A DNA stretch of 64,000 bases. Origin: Jejuia pallidilutea (GTDB lineage: Bacteria; Bacteroidota; Bacteroidia; Flavobacteriales; Flavobacteriaceae). The notes below the pieces were generated by a model. It saw only the letters and a program-made list of their open reading frames with translations. It ran no database searches and was not told the DNA's origin. The DNA lies in contig NZ_PVEO01000004.1 in NCBI RefSeq assembly GCF_002973595.1, forward strand, positions 62,001 through 126,000, read 5' to 3'. A program made the translations under genes and the position numbers. Every line of letters begins with the position of its first letter. Positions within the stretch are counted from its first letter, which is position 1. This document shows positions 45,343 through 53,809 of this stretch, one piece after another.

Positions 45343-46860
45343 ATGAAAACATACAAATATTTATTCTTATTGGTAGGCTTATCAATACTGGGATGTTCAG
45401 ATTTGGAAGAAGAGCCTATAGGTTTGTTAGCTCCAGATGGTTTTTTTAAGACTACTGCAGATATACAAACAGCAGCAAATGGTGCTTACGGGCACATGAC
45501 ACATGAGGATTTCTGGGGTAGAAAGTTATCACTAACCCTTATGCTTAGAGGAGACATGGTAGCTATTGGAGATCCATCAACATCAGCAAGAAGAATTGAT
45601 CATGATGTATTTACCGTACAAGCCGATAATGGTATGATTGATGGCTACTGGCTTAGAACATACCAAATCATAGCTGCTGCTAATCAAGCTATTGCTGGTG
45701 CTGAAGATGTAGACGTTGCTGATGAAATAAAGAACCCTGTAACAGCTCAGGCATATTTTACAAGAGCATTTACTTACTTTCATTTGGTAAGACAATTTGG
45801 AGATATTCCTTACATCACTGAACCAGTTAGAGATTTAGCTGCTGCAAGTTCTATAAGTAAAACCCCAGCATCAGAAGTTTATGCAAATATTATTGCAGAT
45901 TTAGAGTTTGCTAAAACTTGGCTGCCAAATACACAGCCAGCAAGGTCTATTCCTGCTAAATCAGCAGCACACTCTTATCTAGCTTTGGTATACTTAACAA
46001 TGGGAGAGTACCAAAAAGCTTATGATGAAGCAAAAGGTGTTATTGATAATGAAAGCGTTTACAAATTAGGATTAGAGCCAGATTTTCAAGATTTATTTAA
46101 CGCCGCTACAATTGATGCGTCCTTAGAACCAATATTTACCCTAGATTTTATTGGAATTAGTGATGGCGACGATGGTAGAGATTACCAAGCAGCCTTAACA
46201 GGTTTGAGAGATGACGAGCAATATGGTTTAGGAGGCGGTTGGTCTGTTGCAGTACCTTCATTAGAAGTTTACAATAGATGGGACGGTCGCGATTACAGAA
46301 AAGCCGTTAGCTTAGATACAACCGGAGTTTTTGATGGCGTTGTTCAGCCTTACACTGTTTTTAAAGAAAGCGGTGCTGGTAGAGGAGTAAACCGACCACA
46401 CATAGCAAAATATACACGTGGCACTGGTAATACAGCAACAGGTAATGGTAGAGGCTCAGAACAGAATTATTGCATGATGCGTTATGCCGAGGTATTGTTG
46501 ATAGCAGCAGAAGCATTAAATGAAGTTAGTCCAGGTACAGCTGAAGCAGATGGATATGTAAATAGAGTTAGAGCTAGAGCTAGAAGTGGTAACGGTTCTG
46601 CTTTTCCCGCCGATGTTTCTGGATTATCTCAAGACGATTTTAGAGATATGGTTCTAGAAGAGCGTAAATGGGAACTTGCCTTTGAATTTAAAAGATGGTA
46701 CGACATAGCTAGAAGAAGAATGGGTGCAGAAGTGTTTAGTGCTTCGGGCTTAGAAGGATTTAAAGAAAATTTTGATCCAAATAGAGATTATCTATTCCCA
46801 ATACTAGCGGATGAGTTGGCAAGAAACCCCAATTTATTGCCACAAAATCCTGGTTACTAA
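45343..46860 (+). CDS. susD: SusD/RagB-like lipoprotein of the second locus
   Basis: Surface glycan-binding partner of the second SusC. Lipobox SILGC18. SusD signatures include GYWLRTYQIIAAANQAI, AQAYFTRAFTYFHLVRQFGDIPYI, MMRYAEVLLIAAEALNEV, YVNRVRARA and MVLEERKWELAFEFKRWYDIARRRMG, with the terminal DYLFPILADELARNPNLLPQ. The 505-aa length is usual. Unlike the alginate set, no PKD lipoprotein follows; a strong terminator does. Confidence 0.95.
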   Translation: MKTYKYLFLLVGLSILGCSDLEEEPIGLLAPDGFFKTTADIQTAANGAYGHMTHEDFWGRKLSLTLMLRGDMVAIGDPSTSARRIDHDVFTVQADNGMIDGYWLRTYQIIAAANQAIAGAEDVDVADEIKNPVTAQAYFTRAFTYFHLVRQFGDIPYITEPVRDLAAASSISKTPASEVYANIIADLEFAKTWLPNTQPARSIPAKSAAHSYLALVYLTMGEYQKAYDEAKGVIDNESVYKLGLEPDFQDLFNAATIDASLEPIFTLDFIGISDGDDGRDYQAALTGLRDDEQYGLGGGWSVAVPSLEVYNRWDGRDYRKAVSLDTTGVFDGVVQPYTVFKESGAGRGVNRPHIAKYTRGTGNTATGNGRGSEQNYCMMRYAEVLLIAAEALNEVSPGTAEADGYVNRVRARARSGNGSAFPADVSGLSQDDFRDMVLEERKWELAFEFKRWYDIARRRMGAEVFSASGLEGFKENFDPNRDYLFPILADELARNPNLLPQNPGY

Positions 46861-46898
46861 AATATATTATGTTTAGATTTAGTTGTTTACTTTTTATC

Positions 46899-46929
46899 CT
46901 TGGGTTTATATTGGTTATATAAACCCAAG
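46899..46929. terminator. Hairpin after second SusD
   Basis: A 12-bp perfect stem, CTTGGGTTTATA with TATAAACCCAAG, and a 7-nt loop. A U-run exists only on the minus-strand reading, so it may act as an RNA-stabilising hairpin on the plus strand. Confidence 0.5.
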
Positions 46930-46949
46930 AAAAAAGTGATTGTAAGTTT

Positions 46950-47006
46950 AACAGGTTCAAATAAGTATTCATAGTTTAGGATATTTATTTTGAACCTGTT
47001 TTTTTT
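46950..47006 (+). terminator. Intrinsic terminator after second SusD
   Basis: AACAGGTTCAAATAA (from 46950) pairs with TTATTTTGAACCTGTT (to 47000) with one bulged base, followed by a T6 tract. It separates SusCD from the GH88 unit, which has its own upstream motif. Confidence 0.75.
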
Positions 47007-47103
47007 GTTTAAGCAGTAAACAATCGCGGTACCGCCTAATAACCTAAATTTATAACAGCAACATCTATTATTCTTATTGTAACTGCTTTAAAATAAGGCT
47101 TTA

Positions 47104-47129
47104 GTACTTTTTTATACCCTAATTGGTAC
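47104..47129. promoter_or_regulatory. GTAC-type motif upstream of GH88
   Basis: GTACTTTTTTATACC (47104-47118) followed by GGTAC ending at 47129. Spacings are 10 and 12 bp. It agrees with the other copies in the conserved GTAC, TACC and third TAC positions. Candidate HTCS site. Confidence 0.58.
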
Positions 47130-47261
47130 TTATGCATTCTCGATATTACTTACTTTTATAGAGTAAACTAAATAGTCATCTCCATATATAAAACTAAGTA
47201 TCTTATATATTTAATTTAAATAATCATCGTCATTAAAACGATTAGAATTTTTAATGTAATT

Positions 47262-48452
47262 ATGAAAAAACTAAAAATACTCATTATAGCTACGCTTTCA
47301 ATAGTTTTAAGTTGTAAAAATGATACCACTACATCGAAAGAACAATTTAAATCATTTACCGAGCTACTATCGGTTCGTTACCAAAAATTAAAAGAATATC
47401 CTTTAGATTCGTTAGCATTTCCGCGTAGTGTTACGTTAAGTAGTAATACTATAAAAAAAGTACCATCTAAAGATTGGACGAGCGGTTTTTTTGCAGGTAA
47501 TCTATGGCAAATTTATGAGTTAACCGGAGACGAAGCCTATAAAAACAAAGCCAAAGAATGGACTAAATTTATAGAAAAAGAAAAATTTAATGACAGAACC
47601 CATGATATGGGTTTTAAAGTGTTCTGTAGCTTTGGGAATGGTTTAAAACATGAAAATAACGAAGATTATAAAAACATTATAGTAGAAAGTGCAAAAACAC
47701 TAAGCACGCGCTTTAATGAAAAAATAGGAAGTATTCGTTCTTGGGATTTTAATAGAGACATTTGGCAATTTCCTGTTATTATAGATAATATGATGAATTT
47801 GGAATTGTTGTTTGAAGCAACCAAAATTTCGGGTGATAGTACATTTCATAAATTAGCAGTAACCCATGCAAATACCACATTAAAAAATCATTTCAGAGCA
47901 GATAATAGTTGTTACCACGTTGTAGATTACGATACAATAACCGGCCAACCAAGACTTAAAGTAACGCACCAAGGTTTTAATGACGAATCTTCTTGGGCTA
48001 GAGGGCAAGCCTGGGCCATTTATGGTTATACCATGGCTTACCGCTATACAAATAGCCTACAATATTTAGAGCGTGCTAAATTAACAGCTCAATTTTACCT
48101 AAATCACGAAAACTTACCAGAAGATAATATTCCTTACTGGGATTTTGAAGATCCTGCCATACCAAATGCACCGCGCGATGTTTCTGCTGGAACCATTGTC
48201 GCATCCGCATTGGTAGAACTTTATAAATACACTGAAAATGATATGTATCTTAATTATAGCAGAAGTGTAGTTGAGAATTTAAAATCAGAAAAGTATATTT
48301 TAGATGAAACTGTAAGCGCACCATTCATATTAGATCATAGTACAGGTAATTGGCCCAAAAAAGATGAAATCGATGAGCCTATAGTTTATGGCGATTACTA
48401 TTTTTTAGAAACAATGTTACGCTTAAAAGCGTTGAAAGATAAAACACCTTAA
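47262..48452 (+). CDS. GH88 unsaturated glucuronyl hydrolase lipoprotein
   Basis: Hydrolyses the 4,5-unsaturated uronyl residue from lyase-generated oligosaccharides. Lipobox IVLSC18. (alpha/alpha)6 barrel with SKDWTSGFFAGNLWQIY, THDMGFKVF (D115) and VIIDNMMNLELLF (D175); the two aspartates match the conserved GH88 catalytic positions. SSWARGQAWAIYGYTMAYRY is a further family block. The 396-aa length fits. Its presence means the locus handles a polymer whose lyase products end in unsaturated glucuronate, not plain alginate. GH2 follows 128 bp later. Confidence 0.92.
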   Translation: MKKLKILIIATLSIVLSCKNDTTTSKEQFKSFTELLSVRYQKLKEYPLDSLAFPRSVTLSSNTIKKVPSKDWTSGFFAGNLWQIYELTGDEAYKNKAKEWTKFIEKEKFNDRTHDMGFKVFCSFGNGLKHENNEDYKNIIVESAKTLSTRFNEKIGSIRSWDFNRDIWQFPVIIDNMMNLELLFEATKISGDSTFHKLAVTHANTTLKNHFRADNSCYHVVDYDTITGQPRLKVTHQGFNDESSWARGQAWAIYGYTMAYRYTNSLQYLERAKLTAQFYLNHENLPEDNIPYWDFEDPAIPNAPRDVSAGTIVASALVELYKYTENDMYLNYSRSVVENLKSEKYILDETVSAPFILDHSTGNWPKKDEIDEPIVYGDYYFLETMLRLKALKDKTP

Positions 48453-48580
48453 AGCACTAAGCTATAAGCTGTTTTAAGAGAAAAATTTTTAGAACATAAA
48501 GCAGTTCTACAAAATCCCCATTGCTTTAGTATTAAGTAAAATTAGTAATAGAATATTTAACAACAAACCAAAAATTGAAG

Positions 48581-50995
48581 ATGAAATTTAGCATTTCAGT
48601 ACTTAAAAAAAGTCTTTTCCTTATTTGTGTGATCATGGTTTCATGTAATGCTACCACTGAAAAAAAACAGGGACGTTCAAAAACAAATATTAATAAAGAG
48701 TGGCAGTATTTAGAAAACAATACAAATTCAACCGCCCAAGCTTTGGCTTTAGCTTCATGGCAAGATATTAATTTACCACATACATGGAATGCTCTAGATG
48801 CAACCGATGTTACACCTGGTTATAGAAGAAGTGCGGGTTGGTACAAAAAAGAATTAAATATTCCTACGGTAGCTTCCAATCAAATATACCAGTTGTATTT
48901 TGAAGGTGTAAATATTACAAGCGAAGTATATGTAAATGGTAAAAAAGTAGGAGGGCATATAGGTGGTTACATAGGTTTTAATATTGATATTACTGATGCG
49001 ATTTCACAAGGCAACAATACAATTTTAGTAAGGGTTGATAATGGCTGTAATCCAGAAGTTATTCCATCACAAAAAAGCGATTTTTTTATTTTTGGAGGTA
49101 TTACCAGAGATGTATGGCTAGAAACCTTTCCTAAAGAACACTTATCTAATTTAAAAGTTTCAACACCCAACGTTACAAACGATAATGCAAATTTATTAGC
49201 AACTTTAACCGTTAATAATTTAAGTGATAATTCAACAATTAAAGCTATTTTAATTGATAAAAATGGTACTGAAATACAGTCTCAAAAGCTTGAGAATATT
49301 AACTCTAACCTCGAAATAAGTTTTAATGATTTAAAAGATATTAAATTATGGGATACAGATAATCCATATTTATACACTCTAAAAGTACAGCTATTACAAA
49401 ATGATACAACAATAGATGAAATTTCAGAATCTATCGGGTTTAGATGGTTCGAGTTTAAAGATTACGGTGCTTTTTACCTTAACGGAAAACGTTTACTTTT
49501 AAGAGGAACGCATAGGCACGAGGAGCATGCTGGTGTTGGGGCAGCTATGAGTAATGCGCAACATAGAGCAGATATGGAGCTTATAAAAGATATGGGCGCT
49601 AACTTTGTACGTTTGGCACATTATCCACAAGATCCTGAAGTTTACAAAGCTTGTAATGAGTTGGGTTTATTAGTATGGGACGAGCTGCCATGGTGCCGTG
49701 GAGGTTTAGGAAACGAGACTTGGAAAAAGAACACTAAAACCATGTTAAAGGAAATCATTCATCAAAATTACAACCACCCAAGTATTATTTTGTGGTCTCT
49801 TGGTAACGAAATTTACTGGTTGCCAGACTTTGAGAATGGAGACGATAGAGCAGCTATTAACACCTATTTAAAAGAGTTGAACGATTATGCTCATGAACTA
49901 GATCCATCAAGAAAAACTGCCATTAGAAAATATTACGAAGGTGCAGATATTGTAGATGTGTTTTCTCCTTCAATTTGGTCTGGTTGGTATTCTGGTAGTT
50001 ATAAAAGTTACCAAAAAGCGATTGATACATACAAGAAAGAATATCCACATTTCTTACATACAGAATACGGTGGTTCCAGTCATTTGGGAAGACATACCGA
50101 AAACCCAATAACAGGAGAAGGCAAAATACAAGCTGATGGTTGGGAAGAAGCTATTGTGCAAACCGATGTTGCTAATATTGCTCAAATAGGCGACTGGAGC
50201 GAGAACTACATTGTAGATTTATTCGATTGGCATTTAAGAATTTCAGAAAATGATTCTACTTTTGTGGGTAATGCCCAATGGGCTTTTAAAGATTTTGGTA
50301 CGCCTTTAAGACCAGAAAATGCAATTCCTTACATGAATCAAAAAGGTTTAGTAGATAGGGCAGGAAACCCTAAAGATGCATTTTATGTGTTTAAGAGTTA
50401 TTGGGGTAAGGCACCTTTTACTTATATTGAATCTCATACATGGACGGAGCGCCAAGGACCAAAAGGACTTTCTAGATCTGTAAGCGTTTATAGCAATTGT
50501 CCAGAGGTAGAGTTGTTTTTAAATGGTAAAAGCTTAGGTGTTAAAAAACGAGATATTAAAGCATTTCCAGCAGCAGGATTAAACTGGGAACTTAATTTTA
50601 AAGAGGGTGAAAATAAACTACTTGCTATTGGAAAAACCAAAGAGGGTAAAACGGTAGAAGATGCCTTGACATTAAATTATAGATTCACTAAAAATGGTAA
50701 GGCCAAAGGATTAAAATTAGAGTATACTAAACTCGAAAATGGAAACTATTTAATTACTGCTATAGCGCATGATAGTGAAGGTTTACGTTGTCTGGATTAC
50801 GAGAGTAGAGTATATTTTCAGTGTTTATCTGGCGGAGAAGCATATAAAAGTTTAGGCACCCCTACTGGTAGCGAATCTATAGAAATGGCAAATGGAAAAG
50901 CATCTATTGAAGTAAAAAGACACAATTCTGAAGCACCTTTAGAGGTTATGGTGCTAAATCAAAATTTTAAAGGAACTTATTTAACCATAGAGTAA
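48581..50995 (+). CDS. GH2 glycoside hydrolase lipoprotein (beta-glucuronidase/galactosidase family)
   Basis: Exo-acting beta-glycosidase. I use ATG 48581 instead of the upstream in-frame TTG 48575 because it gives a proper lipoprotein leader (IMVSC22). The order is sugar-binding jelly roll (about 25-190), immunoglobulin-like domain (about 190-290), TIM barrel (about 290-600) and further beta domains. The acid/base is E410 in WSLGNEIYW and the nucleophile E495 in LHTEYGGSSH. RLAHYPQDPEVYKACNELGL and WDELPWCRGG are typical of GH2. It sits between GH88 and a PL38-like lyase. Substrate could be a neutral beta-sugar or glucuronate; sequence does not decide. Confidence 0.92.
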   Translation: MKFSISVLKKSLFLICVIMVSCNATTEKKQGRSKTNINKEWQYLENNTNSTAQALALASWQDINLPHTWNALDATDVTPGYRRSAGWYKKELNIPTVASNQIYQLYFEGVNITSEVYVNGKKVGGHIGGYIGFNIDITDAISQGNNTILVRVDNGCNPEVIPSQKSDFFIFGGITRDVWLETFPKEHLSNLKVSTPNVTNDNANLLATLTVNNLSDNSTIKAILIDKNGTEIQSQKLENINSNLEISFNDLKDIKLWDTDNPYLYTLKVQLLQNDTTIDEISESIGFRWFEFKDYGAFYLNGKRLLLRGTHRHEEHAGVGAAMSNAQHRADMELIKDMGANFVRLAHYPQDPEVYKACNELGLLVWDELPWCRGGLGNETWKKNTKTMLKEIIHQNYNHPSIILWSLGNEIYWLPDFENGDDRAAINTYLKELNDYAHELDPSRKTAIRKYYEGADIVDVFSPSIWSGWYSGSYKSYQKAIDTYKKEYPHFLHTEYGGSSHLGRHTENPITGEGKIQADGWEEAIVQTDVANIAQIGDWSENYIVDLFDWHLRISENDSTFVGNAQWAFKDFGTPLRPENAIPYMNQKGLVDRAGNPKDAFYVFKSYWGKAPFTYIESHTWTERQGPKGLSRSVSVYSNCPEVELFLNGKSLGVKKRDIKAFPAAGLNWELNFKEGENKLLAIGKTKEGKTVEDALTLNYRFTKNGKAKGLKLEYTKLENGNYLITAIAHDSEGLRCLDYESRVYFQCLSGGEAYKSLGTPTGSESIEMANGKASIEVKRHNSEAPLEVMVLNQNFKGTYLTIE

Positions 50996-52195
50996 GTGTT
51001 AAATCCACAAGAGAAAATAATTCTTATAAAAAAGCACAAATATGTAGTATTATGTTGCCTATTACTCAGTTTAGGTTGTACAAAGCCTAAAACGCATTTA
51101 AGCACAGTATTACAACTTGAAAAAGAACGCGTTTTGCAGGAAGTTGATAACTATATTAACCTTGCACCTATAACTGTAACATCTAGTTTTAGCAAACGTA
51201 GTGCTGGCACAAAACACGATTTTTATTCTGAAGGTGATTACTGGTGGCCAAATCCAGATGATGTAGAAGGGCCTTATATTAGAAAAGACGGATTAAGTAA
51301 TCCAGATAACTTTGTAGCCCACAGACAAGCTATGATTAGGTTGAGTAGGTTAAGCGGAGCTTTGGTATCAGCATATTTGGTAACCCGTGATGATGTTTAT
51401 TTAGAGCAACTAAAACCACATCTAAATGCATGGTTTATAGATAGTGCTACTAAAATGAATCCTAATTTATTATATGCCCAAGCCATTAAAGGACGTGTTA
51501 CCGGTAGAGGTATTGGTATTATAGACACCATACATTTAGTAGAAGTAGCCTTGGCCATTAAGGTGTCTCAAACATCAACGGTTTTTTCAAAAACTGAAAT
51601 TGCAGAACTAAAAAACTGGTTTTCGGAGTATTTACAATGGATGACGACTCACGAATATGGTATAAAAGAGCGCGATAATGGGAATAATCACAGCACATGT
51701 TGGGCTATGCAAGTTGCAGCATTTGCCAGTTTAGTTGGCAATACACAGCAATTAGAATTCTGTAAAATTTTTTTTAAAGAAACATTATTACCCAACCAAA
51801 TGGGAGATAATGGCGGTTTTCCCAAAGAATTGGCCAGAACAAAACCTTATGGTTACTCCATATTTAATCTAGATGCTTTTTTTGGATTGGCGCAAATTTT
51901 ATCAGATAAAGAAGATAATTTATTTGACTTTACAACAAAATACGGAAAAAGCTTAAAGTTAGGCTTAGAATTTCTATATCCATATTTGGAAGATAAAACC
52001 AAATGGCCTTATAAGAAAGATGTTATGTATTGGGATGATTGGCCAACCAAACAACCTTCCTTATTGTTTGGAGGACTTAATTATAGCAACAATAAATATC
52101 TAAATACATGGGAAGCTTTACCGCCACTTCCAGAAAAAGAGGAAATATTAAGAAATATGCCTGTTAGGTATCCATTATTATGGGTTGAACGTTAA
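50996..52195 (+). CDS. Alginate_lyase-fold (PL38-like) polysaccharide lyase lipoprotein
   Basis: The GTG start abuts the GH2 stop, indicating translational coupling. A long basic N-region (MLNPQEKIILIKKHKY) precedes a lipobox SLGC28. The all-helical domain (about 45-390) has GDYWWPNPDDVEGPYIRKDG, the active-site-type RDNGNNHSTCWAMQ (N231, H232) and NQMGDNGGFPKELARTKPYGYS. These are features of the alginate_lyase domain (PF05426) and of family PL38, whose members act on glucuronan or alginate. With GH88 in the same operon a glucuronate-containing backbone is the better guess. PL5 is less likely given the sequence around the NH motif. Confidence 0.78.
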   Translation: MLNPQEKIILIKKHKYVVLCCLLLSLGCTKPKTHLSTVLQLEKERVLQEVDNYINLAPITVTSSFSKRSAGTKHDFYSEGDYWWPNPDDVEGPYIRKDGLSNPDNFVAHRQAMIRLSRLSGALVSAYLVTRDDVYLEQLKPHLNAWFIDSATKMNPNLLYAQAIKGRVTGRGIGIIDTIHLVEVALAIKVSQTSTVFSKTEIAELKNWFSEYLQWMTTHEYGIKERDNGNNHSTCWAMQVAAFASLVGNTQQLEFCKIFFKETLLPNQMGDNGGFPKELARTKPYGYSIFNLDAFFGLAQILSDKEDNLFDFTTKYGKSLKLGLEFLYPYLEDKTKWPYKKDVMYWDDWPTKQPSLLFGGLNYSNNKYLNTWEALPPLPEKEEILRNMPVRYPLLWVER

Positions 52196-52266
52196 TATTT
52201 GATTTTTATTACAAAGCGCTAACAAACAAATATTTATATTTTATATGAAATTTAAATTCATTTTCC

Positions 52267-52274
52267 TATATTTG
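52267..52274 (+). promoter_or_regulatory. Promoter -7 box (TATATTTG) of lamin-tail gene, upstream promoter
   Basis: TATATTTG fits TAnnTTTG and overlaps the first operator copy by two bases, exactly as at 22759 and 42202. No convincing -33 box is visible. Confidence 0.58.
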
Positions 52275-52295
52275 GTTAACCAGTTTGGTAAACCA
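52273..52295. promoter_or_regulatory. Tandem TGGTNNACCA operator upstream of lamin-tail gene
   Basis: TGGTTAACCA (52273-52282) and TGGTAAACCA (52286-52295), 13 bp apart. The pair of core sequences is the same as at 22765. It puts the secreted lamin-tail protein in the probable uronate regulon. Confidence 0.82.
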
Positions 52296-52327
52296 AATTA
52301 ATGCGCCAAATTAGGTGGCTTTTATAA

Positions 52328-52352
52328 GTACTATTTTGTACCTTTTTTGTAC
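52328..52352. promoter_or_regulatory. GTAC-type motif upstream of lamin-tail gene
   Basis: GTACTATTTTGTACC (52328-52342) and a third GTAC at 52349-52352; spacings 10 and 11 bp, same as at 41963. The motif ends 12 bp before a TAGGTTTG box. Candidate HTCS-activated promoter. Confidence 0.65.
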
Positions 52353-52363
52353 GCTTTATAATA

Positions 52364-52371
52364 TAGGTTTG
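52364..52371 (+). promoter_or_regulatory. Promoter -7 box (TAGGTTTG) of lamin-tail gene, downstream promoter
   Basis: A perfect TAnnTTTG element just after the GTAC-type motif and 38 bp before the ATG. The -33 spacing to TTTG elements at 52335 and 52346 is not canonical (25 or 14 bp), which would suit an activator-dependent promoter. Confidence 0.6.
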
Positions 52372-52408
52372 CCTAAATTTAATTACTAACATTTAATACA
52401 AAACAATT

Positions 52409-53479
52409 ATGAAAAAAACATTACTCTTTACTTTTTTACTTGCGGTTCAGTTTATGAGTGCGCAATACTACATTAACGAAGTTATGGCAAGTCCACCTGG
52501 TACTGACGATCCTTTTGAATTTATTGAATTGAGAGGACCAGCAGGTGGAACGTTTCCAAGTGGAACATATTTTGTAAATATAGAAGGCGATGGATCTAGT
52601 GATCTAGGAGATGTAGATGAATTTATAGATCTATCAGGTGTTACTATAGGCGCAAATGGATATGTAATTATAGTTACTACTGGTCATCCTTATACTATAG
52701 ATACAGATGCAACAGTTTTAACTGATGTTTATGACAATAATTTTGAAGATCAATCTCATACTTTTATGTTGGTTAACGGTACTGTTACTAGCGGTAGTGA
52801 TGTAGATGAGGATGATGACGGTATTTTAGACAGTCACCCAGATGATACAGACCAAGCTTCTACTGTAGACTGGACAATCTATGATTCAGTTAGTATAGTT
52901 GAAGCCGATGATGTTGCATCTGAAATTGAGGCAGGTTATGGTAACATTATTTTTGTTGAGGATTATGATGATACACCTCTTCCGAATAATTTTAGATTGA
53001 ACTCAAGCGCTACAATTGTAAATACAGGTACTCAAGCCTCTTATGTTGCAAGACAAGGTACTTCTACTGGTTATGCTATAGCAACCGATTGGGTTTGTAC
53101 TTCTTTATTGTCAGCATCTGTACCTCCAGCTTGGGAATTCTCGGGCAATAGTGCAAATTCAATTCCTAATGCTTTTGAAGACTATGTATTAGGTTCTGGA
53201 TACGGATCTGAAAATGTTACTGCTGCATCATTATCTAATGATATTTTTTCAGTTTCAAGTTTTAAGATTTATCCAAATCCAGCAAACACAAGTATTACTA
53301 TTAAATCAAGTGATGTTAAAATAGAATCGGTTGAAGTATTTAATATGCTTGGTAAAAATATATTAAAAAGCAGATTAGTTGACGATAAACTTAATGTTTC
53401 TGAATTAGCTTCAGGGGTTTATATGTTAAGAATTAGTAGCACTAATGCAAGCACAACAAGACGTATAGTTATTAATTAG
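52409..53479 (+). CDS. Secreted lamin-tail-domain protein with T9SS C-terminal domain
   Basis: A 356-aa secreted protein of unknown function. The signal peptide ends near FMSAQ19. Residues about 20-110 form a lamin-tail domain (YYINEVMASPPGTDDPFEFI, IELRGPAGG, DLSGVTIGANGYVIIVTTG). The centre is acidic, with DVDEDDDGILDSHPDDTD resembling a calcium-binding loop. Residues about 280-356 are a type IX sorting domain (SSFKIYPNPANTSITIKSS, LNVSELASGVYMLRIS). It is monocistronic, ends in a clear terminator and has two stacked promoters carrying both control motifs of this island. Possible roles are glycan adhesion or an unrecognised enzyme; the sequence does not show which. Confidence 0.8.
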   Translation: MKKTLLFTFLLAVQFMSAQYYINEVMASPPGTDDPFEFIELRGPAGGTFPSGTYFVNIEGDGSSDLGDVDEFIDLSGVTIGANGYVIIVTTGHPYTIDTDATVLTDVYDNNFEDQSHTFMLVNGTVTSGSDVDEDDDGILDSHPDDTDQASTVDWTIYDSVSIVEADDVASEIEAGYGNIIFVEDYDDTPLPNNFRLNSSATIVNTGTQASYVARQGTSTGYAIATDWVCTSLLSASVPPAWEFSGNSANSIPNAFEDYVLGSGYGSENVTAASLSNDIFSVSSFKIYPNPANTSITIKSSDVKIESVEVFNMLGKNILKSRLVDDKLNVSELASGVYMLRISSTNASTTRRIVIN

Positions 53480-53809
53480 TTTTGATTTAGTTTTGACTAA
53501 AAAAGCACGTGGTTTTTATCACGTGCTTTTTTTATGGAAACCTAGAACGGCTATAAAATAGTGTGATTTTAAAATGATTGTTCTTATCCTACAAGGTTTT
53601 AAATATCGTGTAGTTTTTTTTGATTCCTGTATTTTATGCCTACAAGGTGAAAAAAATAGAACTCGCAGGATTTAAAATCATTAATTAATATTTTCTAAGA
53701 ATATTAACCGAACTTAAGTATATTATATTTAAATATAATTACAACTGATGTTATTATAAATAAACCATCAAAAGGGCGCATATTTTTCTAAGGTATTATT
53801 GCTTTAGTA
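53480..53809. other. 330-bp convergent region between lamin-tail gene and second PL6
   Basis: Apart from the terminator at 53498-53533 it is A/T-rich and I see no gene, repeat or operator in it. Confidence 0.6.
53498..53533. terminator. Intrinsic terminator after lamin-tail gene
   Basis: An 11-bp stem, AAAAGCACGTG (53501-53511) with CACGTGCTTTT (53520-53530), an 8-nt loop and T/A runs on both sides, so it could work in both directions. Confidence 0.9.

Larger units (their letters stand above)
46861..47261. other. 401-bp region: SusD terminator and GH88 promoter
   Basis: Two hairpins (46899-46929 and 46950-47006) follow SusD, and a GTAC-type motif lies at 47104-47129, 133 bp before the GH88 start. 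A TACTTTTA at 47151 is a one-mismatch -7 box. I see no gene here. Confidence 0.65.
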
